This document shows, one piece after another, positions 5,951 through 9,625 of a stretch of 9,625 bases of DNA (its first letter is position 1; each line of letters starts with the position of its first letter). Origin of the DNA: Burkholderiaceae bacterium (GTDB taxonomy: Bacteria > Pseudomonadota > Gammaproteobacteria > Burkholderiales > Burkholderiaceae); contig JAKONL010000506.1 in the NCBI GenBank assembly GCA_022701965.1, forward strand, positions 1 through 9,625, written 5' to 3'. The translations under genes and the position numbers were made by a program. The notes under the pieces were generated by a model. The model had not been told where the DNA came from. It saw only the letters and a list, made by a program, of their open reading frames with translations, and did no database searches.

Positions 5951-7023
5951 TGTCTTTCCTGCGACTCGACCAGCTCGGCAAGGCCTTCGGCGACTTCACC
6001 GCCGTCGAGGACCTCAGCCTGGAAGTGGAACGCGGCGAGTTCGTCTCGCTGCTCGGGCCGTCGGGCTGCGGCAAGACGACCACGCTGCAGATGGTGGCCG
6101 GCTTCGTCGAGCCGACGCGCGGACGCATCGTGCTCGACGGCAAGGACATCACCGCGACGCGGCCCGAGAAGCGCGGCATGGGCGTGGTGTTCCAGAGCTA
6201 CGCGCTCTTCCCGCACATGACCGTGGCCGACAACATCGGCTTCGGCCTGGAGATGCGCGGCATGCGGCGCGCCGAGAAATTCAGGCGCATCGACGAGACG
6301 CTCGACCTGGTGCGCCTGCCGGGCCTCGGCAAGCGCTATCCGAAGGAGCTCTCGGGCGGCCAGCGCCAGCGCGTGGCGATCGCCCGCGCGCTCGCGGTGC
6401 GGCCCGAGGTGCTGCTGCTCGACGAGCCGATGTCCAACCTCGACGCCAAGCTGCGGGAGGACATGCACGTCGAGCTGCGCGCCATCCAGCGCCACCTCGG
6501 CATCACCACCATCCTCGTCACGCACGATCAGGTCGAGGCGATGACGATGAGCGACCGCATCGCGGTGATGCACGGCGGGCGCATCGTGCAGCTGGCCTCG
6601 CCCTACGAAGCCTACGAGCATCCCGAGTCGGCCTTCGCGTCGACCTTCCTCGGCAAGACCAACGTGCTGCGCGGCGTCGTCGAGACCCGCAACGCGCGCT
6701 GCTGCGAGGTGCGCGTGGGCCCGTCGCTGCTGCACGTGCCGCACGAGGAGCGCGTGCTGGCGAAGGACGTCAACGTCTACGTGCGGCCCGAGAAGGTGCG
6801 GCTCGCGCCCGGCGGCTCGCCCGGCGGCGTGGCCGGCACGGTGCGCACGCGGCTGTTCCTGGGCAACCACTGGCTCATGGAAATCGACAGCACGCTCGGT
6901 CCGGTGCGCGTGAGCCATCCGAACATCGGACCGCAGCCGCCGGCCGAGGGCGAAGCCGTCGCCGTGCACTGGGACGACGACGACCTGCGCCTGCTCGACG
7001 TCGCGGAGCCGGTCCGTGGCTGA
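5950..7023 (+). CDS. ABC transporter ATP-binding protein, PotA/PotG-like
   Basis: The 357-residue protein is a complete nucleotide-binding subunit with Walker A GPSGCGKTT (36-44), Q-loop Gln82 (VVFQSYALFPHMTV), signature LSGGQRQR (134-141), Walker B VLLLDEP (154-160) with the D-loop SNLD, and switch His192 (VTHDQ). A TOBE-type beta domain follows from about residue 275 (VYVRPEKVRL...). It energises import through the two permeases encoded next. The frame is open upstream to 4867 through the previous gene, but that part is a shadow; ATG 5950 is right because homology starts there and it overlaps the previous stop. The C-terminus ends in an Asp-rich WDDDDLRLLD stretch. It overlaps the next gene by 8 bases. 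Confidence 0.97.
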   Translation: MSFLRLDQLGKAFGDFTAVEDLSLEVERGEFVSLLGPSGCGKTTTLQMVAGFVEPTRGRIVLDGKDITATRPEKRGMGVVFQSYALFPHMTVADNIGFGLEMRGMRRAEKFRRIDETLDLVRLPGLGKRYPKELSGGQRQRVAIARALAVRPEVLLLDEPMSNLDAKLREDMHVELRAIQRHLGITTILVTHDQVEAMTMSDRIAVMHGGRIVQLASPYEAYEHPESAFASTFLGKTNVLRGVVETRNARCCEVRVGPSLLHVPHEERVLAKDVNVYVRPEKVRLAPGGSPGGVAGTVRTRLFLGNHWLMEIDSTLGPVRVSHPNIGPQPPAEGEAVAVHWDDDDLRLLDVAEPVRG

Positions 7024-7945
7024 CGCCGGCACGGCCGCCACCCTCGCGCCGCGAGCGGCGGCCAGGACGCCGGCCACAAGCGGCGAGCCGCGCGCCGGCG
7101 GCGCCCCGTGGCTGCTGAGCGCGCCGGCGCTGCTGCTGTTCCTCGGTCTGCTGGTGATCCCGCTCGCGCTCACGGCGCTGCTGTCGTTCTATTCGTTCGA
7201 CGGCACGCGGGGCGTGGTGCCGGGCTTCACGCTGCACAACTACGCCGAGGTGTTCTCCGACCCGTACTACCACGAGATCTTCCTGCGCACCGCCGGGCTG
7301 GCGCTGGCGGTGACGCTGCTGTCGATCGTCTTCGGCGTGCCCGAGACGATCATCCTGGCGCGCATGAAGGCGCCGTGGCGCGGCATCTTCCTGATCGTGA
7401 TCCTCGGCCCGCTCCTGGTGTCGGTGGTGGTGCGCACGCTGGGCTGGGCGATCCTGATGGGCAACAACGGCCTCATCAACGACGCGCTGCAGGCGCTCGG
7501 CCTGACGACCGAGCCGGTGCGCCTGCTGTTCACCATGACCGGCGTCGTCATCGCGCTCACGCACGTGCTGATGCCCTTCATGGTGATCTCGGTCTGGGCC
7601 TCGCTGCAGAAGCTCGATCCGCAGGTGGAGAACGCCGGGCAGTCGTTCGGCGCCGGTCCGTTCACCGTGTTCCGCCGCGTGGTGCTGCCGCAGATCCTGC
7701 CGGGCATCCTCTCGGGCGGGATCATCGTCTTCGCGCTCGCGGCCTCGGCCTTCGCGACACCGGCGATCCTCGGCGGGCGGCGGCTCAAGGTGGTCGCGAC
7801 CGCGGCCTACGACGAGTTCCTGAGCACGCTCAACTGGCCGCTCGGCGCGTCGATCGCGATCCTGCTGCTGATCGCCAACATCGTCGTCATCGCCGGCTTC
7901 AACCGCTGGCTCGAACGGCGCTACAGCCAGGTCTTCGACGGCTGA
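7016..7945 (+). CDS. ABC transporter permease, PotB/PotH-like
   Basis: The 309-residue inner-membrane protein has six likely helices at about 33-60, 90-112, 122-145, 170-193, 228-250 and 275-295. The cytoplasmic EAA loop ENAGQSFGAGPFTVFRRVVLP runs from Glu205 and contacts the ATPase. It starts with GTG at 7016, inside the end of the ATPase gene (8-bp overlap). No other in-frame start codon (ATG, GTG or TTG) occurs before the first helix, so the start is well supported. The first 30 residues are an Ala/Thr/Pro/Arg-rich, poorly structured cytoplasmic tail. It pairs with the next gene's product to form the channel of the importer. Confidence 0.95.
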   Translation: MADAGTAATLAPRAAARTPATSGEPRAGGAPWLLSAPALLLFLGLLVIPLALTALLSFYSFDGTRGVVPGFTLHNYAEVFSDPYYHEIFLRTAGLALAVTLLSIVFGVPETIILARMKAPWRGIFLIVILGPLLVSVVVRTLGWAILMGNNGLINDALQALGLTTEPVRLLFTMTGVVIALTHVLMPFMVISVWASLQKLDPQVENAGQSFGAGPFTVFRRVVLPQILPGILSGGIIVFALAASAFATPAILGGRRLKVVATAAYDEFLSTLNWPLGASIAILLLIANIVVIAGFNRWLERRYSQVFDG

Positions 7946-7950
7946 GCGAG

Positions 7951-7957
7951 AAAGGAA
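7951..7957 (+). promoter_or_regulatory. Ribosome binding site of the second permease gene
   Basis: AAAGGAA in the 16-bp gap after the first permease, with AAGGA 5 nt before the ATG at 7962. It gives this gene its own initiation signal, unlike the two preceding overlapping genes. Confidence 0.65.
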
Positions 7958-7961
7958 TCCC

Positions 7962-8759
7962 ATGCGCAAGAACGGCCTCTTCTCGCTGCTCTACCACGCC
8001 GTCTTCATCGCCTTCATCCTGGCGCCGCTGGTGGTCGTGGTGCTGGTGTCGTTCACCGGCAAGGGCTACATCTCGATGCCCACCGACGGCTTCTCGCTGC
8101 GCTGGTTCCGCGCCATCAGCGGCGCGACCGAGCTGGTGGCGGCGTTCTGGCTGTCGCTGTGGCTCGGCCTGGCGAGCGCCACGGTGGCGGTGATCCTCGC
8201 GGTGCCGGCGGCGCTGGCGCTGGTGCGCTACCGCTTCCCCGGCCGCGGCGTGCTGACGGCCTTCTTCATGTCGCCGCTGATGATTCCGCACGTGGTGCTG
8301 GGCGTGGCCTTCCTGCGCTTCTTCAGCACGGCGGGCATCACCGGCTCGTTCTTCTGGCTGGCGCTCACGCACGTCGTGGTCGTCATGCCGTACGCGCTGC
8401 GCCTGGTGCTGGCCTCGGCCACCGGGCTGGACCGCGACGCCGAGAAGGCCGCGCTGTCGCTCGGCGCCAACCGCGCCACCGCGTTCCGGCGCATCGTGCT
8501 GCCGCTGATCCTGCCGGGCGTGGTCGGCGGCTGGATGCTGGCCTTCATCCAGAGCTTCGACGAGCTGACGATGACCGTCTTCGTCGCCACGCCCGGCACC
8601 ACCACGCTGCCGGTGGCCATGTACAACCAGATCGCCAACACCATCGACCCGCTGGTGGCGTCGGTGTCGACCGTGCTGATCGCCGGCACGCTGGTGCTGA
8701 TGGTGCTGCTCGACCGCATCGTCGGCCTCGACCGCGTGCTGATCGGCAAGGGAAACTGA
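7962..8759 (+). CDS. ABC transporter permease, PotC/PotI-like
   Basis: The 265-residue protein is the shorter partner permease typical of this transporter class. Likely membrane helices are at about 8-30, 57-88, 97-122, 128-152, 182-205 and 232-253. The EAA loop EKAALSLGANRATAFRRIVLPLILPG spans 161-186. The loop SFDELTMTVFVATPGTTTLPVAMY (198-221) is a hallmark of PotC-like permeases. It forms the membrane channel with the 7016-7945 product. The gene is 16 bp after the first permease and 7 bp before the FAD oxidoreductase, so all five genes form one transcription unit. Confidence 0.95.
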   Translation: MRKNGLFSLLYHAVFIAFILAPLVVVVLVSFTGKGYISMPTDGFSLRWFRAISGATELVAAFWLSLWLGLASATVAVILAVPAALALVRYRFPGRGVLTAFFMSPLMIPHVVLGVAFLRFFSTAGITGSFFWLALTHVVVVMPYALRLVLASATGLDRDAEKAALSLGANRATAFRRIVLPLILPGVVGGWMLAFIQSFDELTMTVFVATPGTTTLPVAMYNQIANTIDPLVASVSTVLIAGTLVLMVLLDRIVGLDRVLIGKGN

Positions 8760-8766
8760 AAGAACA

Positions 8767-9625
8767 ATGAAAACGACAGATCTGATCGTCGTCGGGGGCG
8801 GCCTCGTCGGCGTGGCGCTGGCCTACGGCGCGGCGCGCACCGGCGCGCAGGTGACGGTGCTCGACGAGGGCGACGACGCCTTCCGGGCCTCGCGCGGCAA
8901 TTTCGGCCTCGTGTGGGTACAAGGAAAAGGCTACGGTATGGCGCCGTACGCGCGCTGGTCGCTGCGCTCGTCGCGCCAGTGGCCGGCGCTCTCGGCCGCG
9001 CTGCTGGAGGAAACCGGCGTCGACGTGCAGCTGCGCCAGCCCGGCGGCTTCCACTTCTGCTTCTCGGAGAAGGAGATGCAGGACCGCACCGCCCGCATGC
9101 AGTCGATCCGCGCCGACCTCGACGGCGACTACCCGTTCGAAATGCTCGACCATGCGACGCTCGCGCAGCGCCTGCCCGGCATCGGCCCGACCGTCGCCGG
9201 CGCCAGCTACACGCCGATGGACGGCCATGCCAACCCGCTCAAGCTGCTGCGCGCGCTGCACACCGCCTGCCAGGCGCGCGGCGTGCGGGTGATCGGCGGC
9301 GGCCGCGCGACCCAGGTCACGCGCGTGCCCGAGGGCTACGAGGTCGAGGCCGGCGGCCAGCGGCACCGCGCCGCGCGCGTCGTGATGGCCGCCGGCCTGG
9401 GCAACCGCACGCTCGCCGAGCAGGTCGGCCTGCACGCGCCGGTGGTGCCCAACCGCGGCCAGGTGCTGGTCGGCGAGCGGGTCGCGAAATTCCTCGAGCA
9501 CCCGACCACCTACGTGCGCCAGACCGACGAGGGCACGATCCAGCTCGGCGACTCGATGGAGGACGTCGGTCTGGACGACGGCACCACGGCCGACGTGCTG
9601 GCCACCATCGCGCAGCGCGGCGTGC
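8767..9625 (+). CDS. DAO-family FAD-dependent oxidoreductase, N-terminal part (3' end outside window)
   Basis: The window holds 286 codons of an open frame starting at ATG 8767; perhaps 80-110 residues are missing. The N-terminus is a Rossmann FAD-binding motif: LIVVGGGLVGVALAYGAARTG with G10, G12 and G15, and the acidic D33 ending strand two. RASRGNFGLVWVQGKG (40-55) and the later VMAAGLGNRTL block (second FAD-contact region) are typical of D-amino-acid oxidase-like enzymes such as glycine/sarcosine oxidases, D-amino-acid dehydrogenases and the B subunits of opine oxidases. Such enzymes oxidise the C-N bond of an amine or N-substituted amino acid. Position directly after an ABC importer suggests that it acts on the imported compound. 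Only a weak GAAAGA lies upstream, so translation is probably coupled to the permease gene. The exact substrate is unknown. Confidence 0.9.
   Translation, partial: MKTTDLIVVGGGLVGVALAYGAARTGAQVTVLDEGDDAFRASRGNFGLVWVQGKGYGMAPYARWSLRSSRQWPALSAALLEETGVDVQLRQPGGFHFCFSEKEMQDRTARMQSIRADLDGDYPFEMLDHATLAQRLPGIGPTVAGASYTPMDGHANPLKLLRALHTACQARGVRVIGGGRATQVTRVPEGYEVEAGGQRHRAARVVMAAGLGNRTLAEQVGLHAPVVPNRGQVLVGERVAKFLEHPTTYVRQTDEGTIQLGDSMEDVGLDDGTTADVLATIAQRGV

Noticed and set aside
5845..7173. 442-codon open frame on the minus strand across the ATPase gene
   Set aside because: It is antisense to unmistakable ABC ATPase motifs, has a His/Arg/Ala-rich composition, and lacks a ribosome site or any recognisable domain.
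1..9625. tRNA or rRNA genes, CRISPR arrays, insertion sequences, integrases or phage genes
   Set aside because: None seen: no cloverleaf with TTCRA-type arm, no regular repeat-spacer array, and no transposase or recombinase motif in any gene. Apart from the palindromic element at 3670-3809 nothing suggests mobility.

Overview
The window is GC-rich throughout its genes, with strong G/C preference at third codon positions, short intergenic gaps and frequent ATGA-type or few-base gene overlaps. Together with the gene families present (LysR regulators, PotD-type ABC transporters, DAO-family oxidases) this fits a beta-proteobacterium, most likely Burkholderiales (Variovorax, Bordetella and Achromobacter are the kind of genus I have in mind). 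That taxonomic statement is inference; no rRNA or marker gene is present.

Left part (1-3665). The window opens inside an amidase-signature hydrolase, exactly at its nucleophilic serine motif, and the gene ends at 873. Convergent to it is a LysR-type regulator of the LrhA-like kind (899-1759, minus). This regulator is divergent from a two-gene unit: a double-length 4-oxalocrotonate-tautomerase-like protein (1871-2269), followed 16 bp later by a tetratricopeptide protein of the TTC38 family (2286-3665). The 111-bp divergent spacer carries three CCGAT elements spaced about three helical turns apart.

Middle (3666-4909). A roughly 140-bp element bounded by 20-bp imperfect inverted repeats fills almost all of the convergent gap between the TTC38 gene and the next regulator. 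It looks like a dispersed palindromic repeat and/or a bidirectional transcription-end structure. It is followed by a second LysR regulator (3817-4725, minus), of the OccR/NocR-like type, and a 184-bp AT-rich divergent control region with a T-N11-A LysR box, a 9-bp direct repeat 110 bp apart and three TTGGTG repeats.

Right part (4910-9625). A compact plus-strand operon encodes a complete binding-protein-dependent ABC importer of the polyamine/opine/phosphonate class: periplasmic binding protein, ATPase, and two permeases. It is followed 7 bp later by a DAO-family FAD oxidoreductase that runs off the window. The OccR-like regulator, importer and FAD amine oxidase are best read as an uptake-and-oxidation module for an N-substituted amino acid, opine or related amine. 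The binding protein seems to lack the Trp/Asp pair by which PotD grips spermidine, so a simple polyamine is not the obvious substrate. The true ligand is unknown and is the most interesting question here.
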